Source: Rhea pennata
Lineage: Eukaryota; Chordata; Aves; Rheiformes; Rheidae
Direction: 5' to 3'
Length of the DNA: 64,000 bases
Assembly: GCF_028389875.1 (NCBI RefSeq)
Contig: NC_084682.1
Coordinates: forward strand, 6,644,001-6,708,000
Made by a program: the position numbers and the translations under genes. The notes under the pieces were generated by a model. It saw only the letters and a list, made by a program, of their open reading frames with translations, made no database searches and was not told where the DNA came from. Positions 14,101 to 29,908 of the stretch are shown here, piece after piece (within the stretch, counting starts at the first letter, position 1; the number at the start of each line of letters is the position of its first letter).

Positions 14101-15393
14101 CCCAGTTCCTTACCTCTGGGAGTCTTTCCATCTGTGTATATATATACACATATGTATATACATATGTATGTATATACACGTATGTATATGCATATATATA
14201 CACATACACACATACATACATATAAGAAAGCACATACAGAGATCAGTTTTGATATTGCTAGACAAAAATGCATATTCTTAAATATTTCAGAGGAATATGT
14301 TCTTAGGAAGCATTTCTTAACTTAATAACACCTGCAACTATTTCCTGCAGTGAATTTTTAATTATATTTGTAATCAAACAAATTCTTCTCACTAATATCA
14401 TTAAATAAGCCAGCTGCTTAACAAGACATATTAAGATTCATATTCTCACTCTCCTTAAAGGTGCACCAGAAGAGTCACCAGCCTTTAGGGGAGAAGAAAA
14501 GAAAGAAAGAAAGAAAGCCTGCTGAAACAATTTTATTGCTGATAAGAAACCTGTAAAATAATCCAAGACTTGGATCAGGCATTTACTACTGAAGCATAGC
14601 AGTCTTCCCTGAATTAAGTACTCCGTGCATATCACAAGGGCAATCATATGCACTGCTTGGAAAGGCTATATTGAAAAAGCAATTCAGATGTTCCTATTAA
14701 AAAACAAGAAAATAAGTAATCCATGATTGCATATTTATGTCAGCCTCAACCCGTAGTCACACCTACACACTTTATTCTAAAGTATATTTGCCCCTAAACT
14801 CTTATCACTCCAGTTAATCACCAAGGATTACAACACACACACGCTGCAGGTGCCTCGCCCTCCCGCCCTCAGTGATCTGGAGCAAAACAATTCCCACACC
14901 ATCCCTCCGGCCGAGGAGGGCTCGGAGACCTTCCTCTTCGGCCTGCCAGCCCGGGCCCCGGCAGAGCCTCAGCCGCGGCCCCCTCCGTGCCTGAGCGACC
15001 CCCCGGCTGCAGCGCCAGCTCCCGCCGCCCCCAGGCCGCTCCACCCGGCTCCGCCGCCGCCGCCCCCTCACGGAGTCGGGCCGGCCGCCCAGCAGCCCCG
15101 CCGCCGCGCCCGCCCGCAGCGCGCCGGCCGCGCTCGGCCCCTCCATCCCGCTCGCCCCGCTGCGGCCTGAGGCGGCGGCGGGTCCCAGCCCCGCTTCACC
15201 TGGAGCTGAGGACAGAGGAGCAGCGGACCCGCTCGGTGATGTCGCACAGAGCCTGGTAGTGGAAGTCGCGGCCCTTCTCGCGCTCCACGTGGCAGGCGTA
15301 GAGGGAGAGGAGGATGCCGGCCGCGCATACCGCGGAGCGGGCCACCCGCTCCCAGCGCGGCACCGACACTCGCAGCAGGACGGGCGCCGCCAT
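2135..15393 (-). CDS. VKORC1L1: vitamin K epoxide reductase complex subunit 1-like 1
   Basis: The coding exons on the minus strand are 15200-15393, 3038-3147 and 2135-2361, with GT-AG introns of 12.1 kb and 0.7 kb. They join in frame to 176 residues, the same length as human VKORC1L1. The protein is a multi-pass ER membrane thiol oxidoreductase that reduces vitamin K epoxide and quinone. The lumenal loop cysteines C50 and C58 and the redox CIVC motif (C139, C142) are all present. The C-terminus is a basic tail ending QPKQD. Residues 103-135 match the VKORC1L1 paralogue rather than VKORC1. The start codon lies in a CpG island and has a purine at -3. The long first intron holds simple repeats and one possible old CR1 fragment, and no other gene was recognised in it. 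Confidence 0.97.
7886..8040. mobile_element. possible ancient CR1/L3-type LINE fragments
   Basis: The stretch near 7891-7960 resembles the 'CACAACATCC ... GAGTTCCA' block found in old amniote CR1-like elements. A second block near 8012-8030 resembles their 'CCATACTGGATCAG' segment. The order of the two blocks differs from what I recall for the usual element, so there may be two separate fragments. Divergence is high and the call rests on memory of the consensus. It lies in VKORC1L1 intron 1. Confidence 0.35.
10872..10887. repeat. (AC)n microsatellite
   Basis: This is a short pure AC dinucleotide run in VKORC1L1 intron 1. Confidence 0.9.
13130..13153. repeat. perfect 9-bp inverted repeat
   Basis: The arms TTCTATATC (13130-13138) and GATATAGAA (13145-13153) are exact reverse complements around a 6-base spacer. 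The flanking 13141-13190 is low-complexity AT sequence made of short TATAG and ATAGAAT units, so the hairpin may be a by-product of simple-sequence drift. Confidence 0.8.
14135..14224. repeat. TA/CA/TG compound microsatellite
   Basis: About 90 bases alternate purine and pyrimidine (TATA, CACA, TATG and CATA units) in VKORC1L1 intron 1. Such tracts are prone to length variation and to Z-DNA or cruciform structure. Confidence 0.9.
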
Positions 15394-15760
15394 CTTACCC
15401 CCTCCCTCCGCCTCAGCCCGCGACGCGCGCCCGGCGGCGCCCAGCCGCGCACGCGCGCCCCACGCCCATTGGCTCGTCGGCCGGCCACGCCCCCTCCGCT
15501 CCCCACCCGCCGGCGCCGGACGTGGCGCTTCGCGACGACGTCACGTCAGCCCAAGGCGGGAGCGGGGGGGAGGAAGGGGGTGTGACGCCGGGGCGCCACG
15601 TCCAGGGCGGGGCGCGGCGCGCGCGCGCGCGGGGCCGCGCGGCCCCCAACGGCCCCCAACGGCCCCCAACGGCCCCCAACGGCCCCGCGCGGCCCGCAGC
15701 GGCTCCGAGCCTGACGGGGATTCTGCCTTTTCCCTCATTCCTCGCTTTTTGAGGGCCTGT
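14850..15760 (-). promoter_or_regulatory. VKORC1L1 CpG-island promoter and first-exon region
   Basis: The sequence turns sharply GC- and CpG-rich around VKORC1L1 exon 1 inside an AT-rich background. Upstream of the start codon there is an inverted CCAAT box (ATTGG at 15468-15472), GC-box-like CGCCCC stretches and a CRE-like GACGTCACGTCA near 15536-15547. This suggests a TATA-less housekeeping promoter. The transcription start was not determined. Confidence 0.75.
15641..15680. repeat. four exact tandem copies of a 10-bp unit
   Basis: The unit GGCCCCCAAC is repeated four times without change, followed by a partial fifth unit. It lies about 250 bases upstream of the VKORC1L1 start codon, inside the CpG island. 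Confidence 0.95.
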
Positions 15761-18220
15761 GATGGCTCACAGAGTTCACCGTGAGCGTTCGGGCTGTGTG
15801 TGCCCACTTTGGAAAACCGACAGAAAAAAAAGAATATTCATTTTTTTGGTGTTTGTTCTAGCACAGGCCTGGTGGTTGCAGGGGACCTGGCACTGGATTT
15901 CCCCCAGGCTCTGTGAGGTTTTCATCTTCGAGAATATGTTTTGCATTTGAGCAGCGTGATTTCATCATGTGTTTCGCAGATCTAGGATCACATTCATATC
16001 ACACCTCTAAATATAGCAGCAGACCTCGTAGTCAATAGCTCTAGTTAGCATTAGACAGATAAAACCAAAGGCAATCAGTGCTGTATCACATTTCTTCCTT
16101 ATATTTCTGGTGTCTCTCAGAAGTAACATCAATACTTACAGCTTAAGAAATCTTAATAGCTGGTTATAGCTTAAGAAATCATCTAGTACCTCTGGTCTGC
16201 AAATACCAAAGTCATCTAGTGGCTGAGGACAACGCAGGCGTTGCTTATCATAAACATCTACCATAACCACTGTGTTTGCTTTATTTGGAAATGGCCACAG
16301 GCTGCTTCTTCCCCTTTCCTGTAGTGTGCCGTGGCTGCTCCTCATGAGCAGGTGGAAGAGGGAGTCAGCACAGTGTGAACCTCCTTAAGTTTTCCCAAGG
16401 AACACAGCAAAACACAATGACAGCATTCACACTGAATCGTGCCATTCATGCTTTCATTGTTCTCTAAAACAAAACTAATTCATAAAAGTATGGCAGGATG
16501 ACTGACAAAAAGAAGGAACCCTTTCCTCAACAACGACAACGACGACAAGGAAATGGGTAACTATTAATAAAAAGGGGTAAGTATTAATAAAAAGGTTAAT
16601 AAAACTCATAAAAAAGTTGCTTGAACTATAGCTAGCATATGAACTAAAATGTGTGCCTCCTATTAATGGGGGCAAAGGAAGAGAGAATGGGAAAAGGGTG
16701 GGAATGACTGAGACAGGAGGCACAACAGAAAAAAATAGCAACAGAGAGACTAAAGCTAAGGGAAAAGAGTGATCCCTAACTTGTGTATTTGTAGCTCAGC
16801 CTAAAACAAGACAGTCAAGTCAATGCTTTCTTTTTTTTTTAAATATAAACATATATATATATATATAGCAAATGGGGAGCCAACTGTGTTAGAGTCTAGA
16901 CAGCAATAATTTCCCCCCGCCCTGGAGCTGTTCAGAGCTGGAAGCATTGCTCCCACTGGCAGCACTGGACTGAGCTCTGAGGCTTGCCCCAGGTGCAGCC
17001 ACTGCCTCCCATATTGGGGCAGCCTTGCAGCCGGTGAGCTGTTCTCCAGCATCACGGGCCAACTTCAGGAGAGAAAGTGCCAAATCTGATGTAAATTACT
17101 GCCTGTCTGGAGTGTAAAACTCATAATGCTTCACAGACATTTGACAAGACCAAAAACCAGAGCCACTTAGGAGGAATTCTGTGCCAAAATGGAGGGAGGC
17201 CAAGAATAAGAGAAAGAGAAGATGTAGAGATCAGCTTCTGCAGTAATACTAACAGTCTGAAGTTACACAGATGCCTATGTTCTGAATTGTGATGTGTTAC
17301 TTGTATTTATCATAATTTTTGACATAAACAAACTGCTTTTCTGATTCAAGCTGTGCTTTGGATTATTCTTGCTGTATACACTGACAGTAGCAACACTTTC
17401 TAAATAAGATGAAGTCATTCTCATCAGACAGTTACATTCCCTTGCATACAAGATGTTGAAATGACTGGACTTATGTTGAAGAGAAAGAATTTTGAAGAAA
17501 TGTGAAGAAGCAATTTTTTTGCGTCTGAATAACAGCTTTATAATGGAGTGGTGAGGTTGCAGTGCAGCAATCACATTTAATGTATGAACTTTAATATGTA
17601 CATTAAGGATAAAAAGAGAGGTGCTTGGTTATATCAGAAACTGAGTTGTTTGAAATTTCATTTTCTGCTAATCCTAATCTGAGGGCATATTAGCTCTCTA
17701 GGTCTAGTCCTATATATGTTAATCAATTGGACTCCTTTCATTATTTTCATGATATTAACTAAATAAACAGAGATCAGATTTCAGTGGAAAGTTGTACCTC
17801 TGATATATCTATACTTAGGTATAGGGACTATACTTAAGGGACTATATTTTAATTATATCCCTGTGATATAACTGCTGACTTTCTCATTATTAAATGATTC
17901 ATTCTTTTTTAAAGCTCTGCTGAGGTTAACAACTCTTAACAGATTCCAAAAGTCGTGTTTTGTCTAAAAAAAATCCCTCTTTTTATCAAAGTAAATGCAG
18001 TACCTTTCATTTTGTTATAATGACTCTGGATTTTGTATTATGACTAAGAGGTGGAAAGCCTGACTTTTATTTATTTGTCTATTCCGTTTGTTCTTCTCAT
18101 TGGGTTCCCCTCCCTAGGTTACTATCTCAAGCTCCACCAGCCTGAGACAGTGGTATGCGACACGAAGCTACCCAGGGAGCGGGAGGGAGCTGAAGTCTTG
18201 CGACTTCCCAGCTGTGTTTC
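15761..18220. other. intergenic spacer between divergent VKORC1L1 and CHCHD2
   Basis: No coding exon was recognised in this 2.5 kb. It is AT-rich, with a (TA)n run at 16851-16867 and a more GC-rich patch at about 16910-17060 that I could not identify. Open frames here are short and resemble no known protein. Confidence 0.6.
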
Positions 18221-18538
18221 TTGGTGAACATTTTCGGTGCCGTGCCTGTGGCAGACCGCAGCGAACAGGGGCAGCTAAGGCCCGGCGGGCCGAACCTTTA
18301 CGCAACCGCTACCGGCCCGCCGCGCCCCCCGCCCAGCCTCCCCGCGGCCGCGGGGGGCCGGCAGCGGCGCCGCCCCAGCGCGGGCCGCGCGGCACTAGGC
18401 GCCGCCCCCTCCACGTGATCCCGCGGCGGTGACGCAGCGCGCGCGCGGCCGGGTGTCGGGTGACCTTCAGCGGCGGCGGTTGGTGACGGTTGCGGCCGTT
18501 GGCGGCGCGAGACCCGGGCTCTCCACACACCCGCCGCG
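18221..18538 (+). promoter_or_regulatory. CHCHD2 CpG-island promoter
   Basis: A short CpG island begins abruptly and ends in the CHCHD2 start codon. It contains a CACGTG E-box (18412-18417) and an ATF/CRE-like TGACGCA shortly downstream. No TATA box is evident. The transcription start was not determined. Confidence 0.7.
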
Positions 18539-20694
18539 ATGCCGAGGGGCAGCAGGAGCCGCACGTCCCGCGTGGCGCCCCCCGCCAGGTGAGAGCGGCG
18601 GCGGCGGCGGGTGGGCCTCTCTCCCCTCCCTCCAGGGCCCGGTAGGCCGCGGGCGGAAGAGGCCTCTCCGCCATGCCGGGGATGACGCACCGGGGCGGGG
18701 AGGGTTAACGGTGCCGGAGCAGAGGCGCCTCGGCACCGCCTGGCCGCTTTGGGCCGAGTTAGCGGAGCGGGGCCGGCGCCTTGCGGGGATGGCGGCGGAT
18801 TCCCGCAGGGCTCGCCGAGCGGCAGGACACCGTCGCCCAACCTCTGAGCGTTACATCTAGTTAATCCGTCATTAATGAGGCTAATGCCTCAGAATAAGGC
18901 AGGCTTAGGGTGGGGAAGAGGATTGCTCTTTAAAACAAAGAGCCCCAAAAATAAAAACTCGAACACGAAGCTGCTGTACATAGATCACTCATCGGAAGAA
19001 TGAATACTTGCCACAGATGCACAGAGTGTCCAAGCTGAAAACTGCAAATATTTGTTGCCTGCAACCAGCAGGGCTCTGCGAGTTTGAGCATGGAGTGATG
19101 ATTTGAGTTTCTGCTTATGTCCTTTCAGTCGGGCACCACAAATGAGAGCTGCACCCCCAGCGCCTGCTGCGCGGGCCCCTGTCCCAGCAGCAGCACCACC
19201 TTCTGCTGTGGCTTCTCCTGCACCAAAGCAGCCTGGTCTGATGGCACAGATGGCTACAACTGCTGCAGGAGTTGCTGTAGGCTCTGCTGTAGGCCATACC
19301 ATAGGTCATGCACTTACAGGAGGATTCGGTGGAGGAAGTGGCTCTGAAGCTGCAAGGCCTGATATTACTTATCAGGTAAGAGAGAGCACAACTGGGCCCT
19401 AACAAGGCACAGTTAACTTGAGAGACCAGTTACATATAGGCTAAGAGAATTGCTGTATACGTAATAACCGCACAAGTTGCAGCTGAGAAAATTAGATAAC
19501 TTTAGAACCTTAGTCTCCAAATTAATTACCCCAATCACCATGTATCCCCCAGAAATAGTTCAGAGGGACACAAATGATATGTGACTATGGCAATGGAGGT
19601 ATTAGTGTGTGTGTGTCTGTTCTTCACTCTTAATACTCTGATTCAGACAAGGATTTCTGTATTCCAGATGTGATGATGGTAAGTCAAGATCAATACCAGA
19701 GATCATATTTTGTACTGCTCAGACATTAATATAATGCTGTTGCATCTTGTCTAGATACTATGCAAAGTTGCTTAAATTTTTGTAATTTAGGAAACATGGC
19801 TCAGTGTCTCATGTCACTGCTGGAAACCGTTTTGTATCTAAAGCTATTTGTTTTCTGTTCAGATAGTAATACAACACTGACTAAAATGCATGGAAGAAAT
19901 AGAGCAAGCAGTATTAGGGTTGTGCAGCTTCACTGCCTAGAGTTTTTCAAAGTGTGCTTACAGAAATATTTGCTATTTCAGGAACCACAAGCAGCTCAGC
20001 CTGCCTATCAGCAGCAGCAGCAGTTTGCCCCATGTCAGTATGAAATGAAGCAATTCCTGGAGTGTGCGCAAAACCAGACTGACCTCAAGCTGTGTGAGGG
20101 GTTCAGTGAAGTACTGAAGCAGTGCAGGTTTGCTAATGGTAAGTGGACAGTAGTACCAGACGACTGCTAAATGAGCTGAATAGTAAAATTATCTTGGGCA
20201 TGTGTTTGGTATTTAAATCTGTTCTGTCAAGAATATGGATGGATACCGACCAGATACTCACACTGAAACTCCTGCTTACTTGTTTTGGTCCAGTACACGT
20301 AGCAGGAGATGGAGGGGTGAGGAGAGAATGAGTTCCTGAAGTTTTTTGTGCTGTTACGTAGACTGAGGCTAATCGCTTAGGAGAGCGGAGGCCCTGTGTT
20401 TAGAGAAGCCTGTATCTGTAGCCTTGCTGGCCTGGGTCTGCTGGCCTGTAACAAGTGCCTGTTTGGCACAACTGCCAGGTCTGCTCTGACTTGAGGGGAG
20501 ACTGGGAGATTCCCAGAGCATATGTCTGATAGACACTGCTAAAATCTTCAGTTAAATGTCCCACCAAATAGGTGGAAGGAGGGAACATCCTAGTTCACAG
20601 CTGCTTTGTAGCAAGGAAGGCTGCCTGTGATTTATGGATTCAAAATTAAGTATGATTAATTTTGATATCTTTTTATCCTACAGGTTTAGCTTAA
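18539..20694 (+). CDS. CHCHD2: coiled-coil-helix-coiled-coil-helix domain protein 2 (MNRR1)
   Basis: The exons are 18539-18588, 19129-19375, 19982-20138 and 20684-20694, all with GT-AG introns. They give 154 residues (human 151). The N-terminus is rich in Arg, Ser, Pro and Ala, like a mitochondrial targeting region. A Gly/Ala-rich hydrophobic segment at about residues 57-85 follows, then the C-terminal CHCH domain. Its twin CX9C motifs are C117/C127 and C137/C147, the pattern oxidised by the MIA40 import relay in the intermembrane space. The family also acts in MICOS and as a nuclear co-activator of COX4I2. A run of five CAG codons encodes Q109-Q113. The last exon carries only the final Gly-Leu-Ala and the stop. 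The match to the human paralogue CHCHD10 is weaker, and synteny with PHKG1 supports CHCHD2. Confidence 0.97.
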
Positions 20695-20904
20695 GCCTTC
20701 AGAACATGGAAGCTGAGAACCATCTTACAAGAACTGACCTATGAATGAAAAAGCTTCAGTAATAGTCTAAAGCTGCCTGATACCTTGTTAGTTCATATAT
20801 TCACACTGTTGTCCACCTCATGGCTTGATTTCTGCCATAGCTTCTACAGATGTGATACAACCCACAACAGCAGATTAAATCAGTACAAAATGGAAAAAAT
20901 GAAC

Positions 20905-20984
20905 AATAAAGCAGAATGAGCTAATTGGGGTTAACTGGTTTACTGATCATTGTGTTGAATGTAAGTGATAAGATGTCTAAATAA
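20905..20984 (+). terminator. CHCHD2 poly(A) signals
   Basis: AATAAA occurs at 20905-20910 and again at 20979-20984, 210 and 285 bases after the stop. The second is followed by a CT run and TG-rich sequence, which fits a cleavage site near 21000. Confidence 0.75.
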
Positions 20985-20989
20985 ACTTC

Positions 20990-22190
20990 TCTCTCTCTCG
21001 GAGTGCTTTGCTTAATGGGCTTTGGACTGATGGTTGAGGGGGAGAAGGGATCTTAGCTTGGAGGCTGCACGGACAGGAAAGGTGCCTAAAGAGACTGAAG
21101 CGTTGGAGCTTCAGAAGTTTGGGTACTGCCCTTCAGCGCAACGGTTACCTACGCTTGTGCAGCATCTCTCCCGCTTAGTGTTGGAAGGCCACAGGCAACT
21201 TTGTTAAGAGGTGAGGTGACAAGGAAGATTGTCATGGTTTATCATGATGCTCCACATACAGCAGCAGGCTTTGGTTACTCTAGCAAATTAGCATCCTATT
21301 ATGTTCTTAAATACGAGCTCTATTTCAGATTCAAGAGGTTCTGAGAAATATCTTCCCCCTAATAAAAGATTACTGTGGTCAACCATTACATTACAGATCA
21401 CGTCTTCAAAATTACTGCATCATCAGAGACTGACGGTGCCTGGTACGCAGAGGCTGTGAGCTCCCTCCTGGTGGGAGGCTTGGTCTGAAGCTTATGAGAA
21501 CGTGGCTAGATTGGGTCAAGGTGATCTGACCTCCTTCTCCTGGCAGCTTGTTTAGACAAGTGAGGAAGCCACGTGAAGGAAAATCACCAGCTATGGGATC
21601 AAGCTGTTACTGCATCTCAAAGTGTGAAACCTGCTCGTTCCATGAGAGGGAGCAGCCAGTTCACATCCTGCTAAAATAGCTGGAGCAGAAAAACACTCCA
21701 CTGCACTCCAACTTGTCGTTGCCTGCTGCGGAGCCGCGTTGTGAGCTCTGCAGGCTTGAGTGGAAGATTACAAAAAAACAGGAAAAAGGGGATTCTTGGG
21801 GGGGGTGGTGGAAACAGGCTTGCACCGAAAAGCTTACGCTGAAGGGAGGGAAGAATGGTAGCTTCCTTCTGAACTGCTTTCCCCTTTGGCTTTCTCTCTC
21901 TTTCCTCTGCTACTAAAAGTCTTTTTTAAATACTTTGATAGTAATACCTGTCTTTCCTGCGCTGTTATGTATTCTACCTGCTCCGAGAAGTGCCAGATCT
22001 CTGATGTAAAATTCCTGGAGATGAAAAGACAAAGTTCATAGTCAAAATACAGAGGGGTTACCACAGACTTGGGGCAGGGGCAAAATGCCAGCTAACGCGA
22101 GCTGAATTAGGTTTCTGGTCACAGCCATCACAGCTCATCGGCCGTGTGGCCTGGTCACTCTTGCTGAAATCACCAACTGCAGCAGAAAAA
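20990..22190. other. intergenic spacer between CHCHD2 and PHKG1
   Basis: I see no coding exon, RNA gene or clear repeat family here. GC content rises toward 22200, where the PHKG1 CpG-rich block starts. Confidence 0.6.
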
Positions 22191-22199
22191 ATTAAAACA

Positions 22200-24470
22200 G
22201 AACGAGGAAGGAGGGGAAGTGGAAGCACCCGAGCGCTGGGGGGGTGAGAGCAGGCAGGCGAGAGGCGCGGGGCCACCTCCCGCGGCGCCCGCAGCTGAGC
22301 CGGCGGGCGAGCTGCGGCGCAGCGCAAAGCCCGAGGACTGAAGCTCCCTCGTCCCCCTCGAACCGGCTCCGGCGACAGCTAACGCAGAAAGGGTTAAAGA
22401 GCTCCCGCGCCCAGCGAGGAAGTCCCACAAAACCTCGACCCACGGCTCTTCCGCTCCGGCCCGCTCACGAGTCGCTGCGGCAAACGTCTCCTCTTAGCCG
22501 CCCCCCGTAAGAGCAGCAACCCGCGAGCACCGGCCGCTCGGCCGGGCGCTGCGCGCGGGGACGCGCCGCGGGCCTCCCGCCGCCCGCGCCTGAGCGCACG
22601 CTGAAATCAAGCGGCGGCAAAACATGCCCGAGGCCTCGGTGCCGCTGCCGAGTTATTTTTGGCCGCGGCCGGGCAGCGGCTCTGCCGCCAGCTGCGGCGC
22701 TGCCCGCGCAGCCGCCCTCCCTCGGCCGCCGCCTCTCCTCGCCGATCCCTTCTCCGGCGAAACCGCCGCGGCCGCGGGAAGCCGGGACCCCTCGGCGGCA
22801 ACCTAAGGTCGGTGGCGCCCGGCAGCGCCTTCCCGCAGGGAAGAGGCCGCCGAGGCCGGGTGCGCGTTGGCGAGCCTGCCGCGCGCTGCGGCTTTTGGCA
22901 GAGCTTTATCACGCGAACGCGTGCTTTTAGTGCTTTAACATTTTTTTTTTTTAATGCCTATTTTTGCTTAGCAGCCCGGGCTGGGGTGGGGGGAGCAGTT
23001 TCCGCGGGAGCAGCGGCTCCTCCCCGGCGAGACGCGGCCGGGCTTTTCCCACGGCGCGGAAGCGGAGCGGGCTGCTCCCCTCGCCCCTCGGCGCTTCGTG
23101 CCCAGGATACTCCCCGGCGCAAACGCCGTCACCTAAAGATCCCCCCGCGGGGTCGGCGGTGAGGACGCGGCGGCGGCGTTGCAGCCCCGGCCGCGCTACC
23201 GAACGGGACTTTTTGCATTTTATTTATTTATTTGCTGTGCGCTGCCATGGGCCCGCCGAGGAGTGCGGCTGGGAGGGGGGGGGGGGAAACGGGGCTGCCT
23301 CGCCGCTGTTAGTGCTTGCAACCAGCTCCCCGCGTCGCATCAGCGCATTTCAAACGCCTGCGCCTGCCCACGGGGAGATTTTTTTTTCCTGCTCCTGGGG
23401 AAAAAAAAAAAAAAAAAAAAAAAAAAAGCACAAATCTAGGTCTTGCCCTCACCGAGCGCCGCAGGTGCCCCCACCCCCCGTTTCCAGTCTTTCCCCATGG
23501 CAAAGGCAACCTCCAGGACTCCGCATTTGAGCTGCAAATAATTTAAGGGGATTTTTGTTGTTGTTTTTTCTGGCTAGAAACGCTCTTTTCTCTAGTCCCC
23601 GATCCTGCCTGTCATTTTCAGCGCCAGCCTTGGCTTGCTTTGGCGTTCAGTGCGCATGAACAGCTCGCTCACAGCATTTCCTGCAGCTAAGCCTTATAAA
23701 TTAAGCCAGCTGTAACCGGCGGCTATTTAGAAACGCTCGAGCCGTGCTGGATATTCCTCCCGCTGCCGTGAGCGGCGGTGGCGGCGCTGAACCGCAGCCG
23801 CCGTCCTCCGCACCGGGCCGGGACAGGACGCTCCGATAACACGATTTAACCGCGCTCGAGACGTGCGGCCCCCACCGGCACGCGCCCCGGCCGCTCTCCC
23901 GGAAAGAAAAGCAGGATAAAACCTGCGGTATCGGGGCTCTCCTACGCTGCCGCCCCAAAGCCCCGCCGGCCGAGTTTGTAAAAGCCGCTGTTCGTGCTGG
24001 ATAGCCTCGGACTGCGCCTTGGGGCCGCTGGGCTCCGAGTGGGAGTTCAGCCCTTAAACGGAAGCTGCAGTAAAAATTAGGGCCTGATGCTATATTATTT
24101 CATATTCATATATATTCATATATGCCGGGAACCAGCTTTTGCTGCTGCCCCTGCCCGGGGGGGCTCGGAAACCCTCCGCACCCCCCGTCCTTGGCCCCGG
24201 CCGGGCCGGCAGCCCCCAGGCGCCCGCTGCCGTCCGCACTGAAATACCCCCGCGTGGCTTTGACATGTTAAAAATATTGTTAATAATATACTAACAGCCG
24301 AGAGGCAGCACGGCCGTTCGCGGCCCCGGGAGCCTCGGGTCCCCCTGGCCGCGGCCCCCCAGCGCCGTCTCCCCCCTCCGCGCCCGGAGCCCCCCTCTCC
24401 CCTCTGCTCCCCTTGCAGCTCCCCGCGGCCGGCGAACGGGGCCCTCCGCGCCGCCGGGCGACAGCCTGCC
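22200..24470 (+). promoter_or_regulatory. PHKG1 upstream CpG-rich region with a probable noncoding first exon
   Basis: This block is extremely GC-rich, broken by an A27 run at 23401-23427. A polypyrimidine tract ending in CAG at 24416-24418 looks like a splice acceptor, so the first coding exon probably starts at 24419 and a noncoding exon lies upstream. A TATAAA at 23695-23700, with a CAGCTG E-box just downstream, is a plausible core promoter for a muscle gene. The first exon itself was not defined. Confidence 0.45.
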
Positions 24471-28413
<3,943 letters not shown>

Positions 28414-29235
28414 TTGCCGTGGAAAGCTGCGCCTGTACCGCGTGAAGCACGCGTGCGGGTGTGCTCAGAGATCAGGCGAGTAAAACCTTTGGAAACCAAC
28501 CAGCAATTTCTTCCGCTTTGTCTTAGAGAAAAATATCACCGGCCTCAAGTCGCTGCTGTTTGTTGGAGCTGCGTTCGCGTGTGTCACGGCTCCGATTTGT
28601 CCGCGGGGTGTATCGCTTCTTAAGTTCTCTCCAAAATTACTTAAAGGGTCCGATTTGGAGGCGCAGCTGCTAGCAAAGCCGTAACAAGCTGTAGCTGTAA
28701 CTGCTTTCCAAGAAGGCAGGGATCTTGCAGCAAGGGCTCGGCTCCAGGCGCCCGGCTCCGGAGCTGGCCTCTTTCTTGCTCCGAGGGAGTCCCTGAAGGG
28801 CCAGAGAAGAGCAGCACCGGGAGCTGCTGTGCTCACCCATCAACGGGCCCAGGGCTCCTGCTCCTGGCAGATTTGGTAACGGAAGGACAGAATTGAGCAG
28901 CTTCACAGCAGCGAGGAGCGGCCATCGCAGCGAGCCGGGAGAGCTCGCTTTCCAAACCGAGCCGTTCCCTGCGACGACAGACGTAGTTCTCTTGCTAGGA
29001 CCCGCCACAACGCGGCCTCGAGCCAATAAGCTGCTGGTAGCAAACCTCAGGTTCACCAGGAAGGGGTTCACCAGTGAGGAGCACGTGGCAGGGAGCCTGG
29101 GCGCCTGGCCGCGAGCAGCCTAAGACTTGAACGTCTTCGCCTCTTTTTCGACTGCCAGCTAGTGCGTCTGCCGGGCTGCGGTTCTTGAACTGCTCCTTTA
29201 TTCCAAGTGCCAGGGGACATCCCATCTCCAAGCCC

Positions 29236-29482
29236 ATTAAACGTGTGGGGCTGAGCAGCAAGCAGTTAATACGTAGCAGAGCTTTCATTGACCAGCGGCA
29301 AATAGTCATCATAGTTACATTGACCCATGCACCTCAGGCAGTTTTAAGATAAACTATAACCAGTTCCCAGGTGGTCTGCAGACCTTATATGGTCACAGCG
29401 TCTGAGAGATTTGGTTTATTGATTTGTGTCATCCTTGCACTTGGAAATGAGCACAGGGTGTTAGTGTTTTAGGGTGAATAAA
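29236..29482 (+). terminator. candidate PHKG1 poly(A) signals
   Basis: ATTAAA at 29236-29241, followed by GTGTGGGG, and AATAAA at 29477-29482 are the best hexamers after the PHKG1 stop. They imply a 3' UTR of about 0.85 or 1.1 kb. Which one is used cannot be told from the sequence. Confidence 0.45.
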
Positions 29483-29902
29483 GACAGCCCAGGATGCTAA
29501 GGGCTTGATACGAAGCCTCGCGCTGGTGGTAATGGTGGTTTGGGCTGGTACCCTTGCTCCGGCCCCACGTTTCAGCCTGCTCCTTGAGCAGCTTCCTAGA
29601 GCTGGTTTATGCTCCCTCTGGCTAGTGCTACCGGGGCAGACAGAGGCGATGAGGAACAAGCACGGGGAGAGAGTGAGGCAAAGCCAGAAGGCATGGGTAG
29701 GCAGAGCAGCTCCTGGTTTAATGCTGTGCACTGGTGGTCTCACACTCATGTACCCCTCTACCTGGTAAAACGGATACCGAAAGGAGAAATGTAATATCTA
29801 AAACATCAAGAGGACATTAAAGACAACACTCCCAGTCTGTCATTCCCAATTCCTACTCAGTGCCCAAATACCCCAGTGCAGAAACACTTTTAGCTGAAAG
29901 TA

Positions 29903-29908
29903 TTTATT
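29903..29908 (-). terminator. candidate SUMF2 poly(A) signal
   Basis: The minus strand reads AATAAA about 105 bases after the SUMF2 stop. A second AATAAA on the same strand lies at 29415-29420. If the second is used, the SUMF2 and PHKG1 transcripts would overlap. Confidence 0.55.

Noticed and set aside
14814-15506. 230-codon minus-strand open frame in the VKORC1L1 CpG island
   Set aside because: It overlaps VKORC1L1 exon 1 in a different frame, and its Arg/Gly/Ala-rich composition is what GC-rich DNA gives by chance. The spliced VKORC1L1 frame explains the region.
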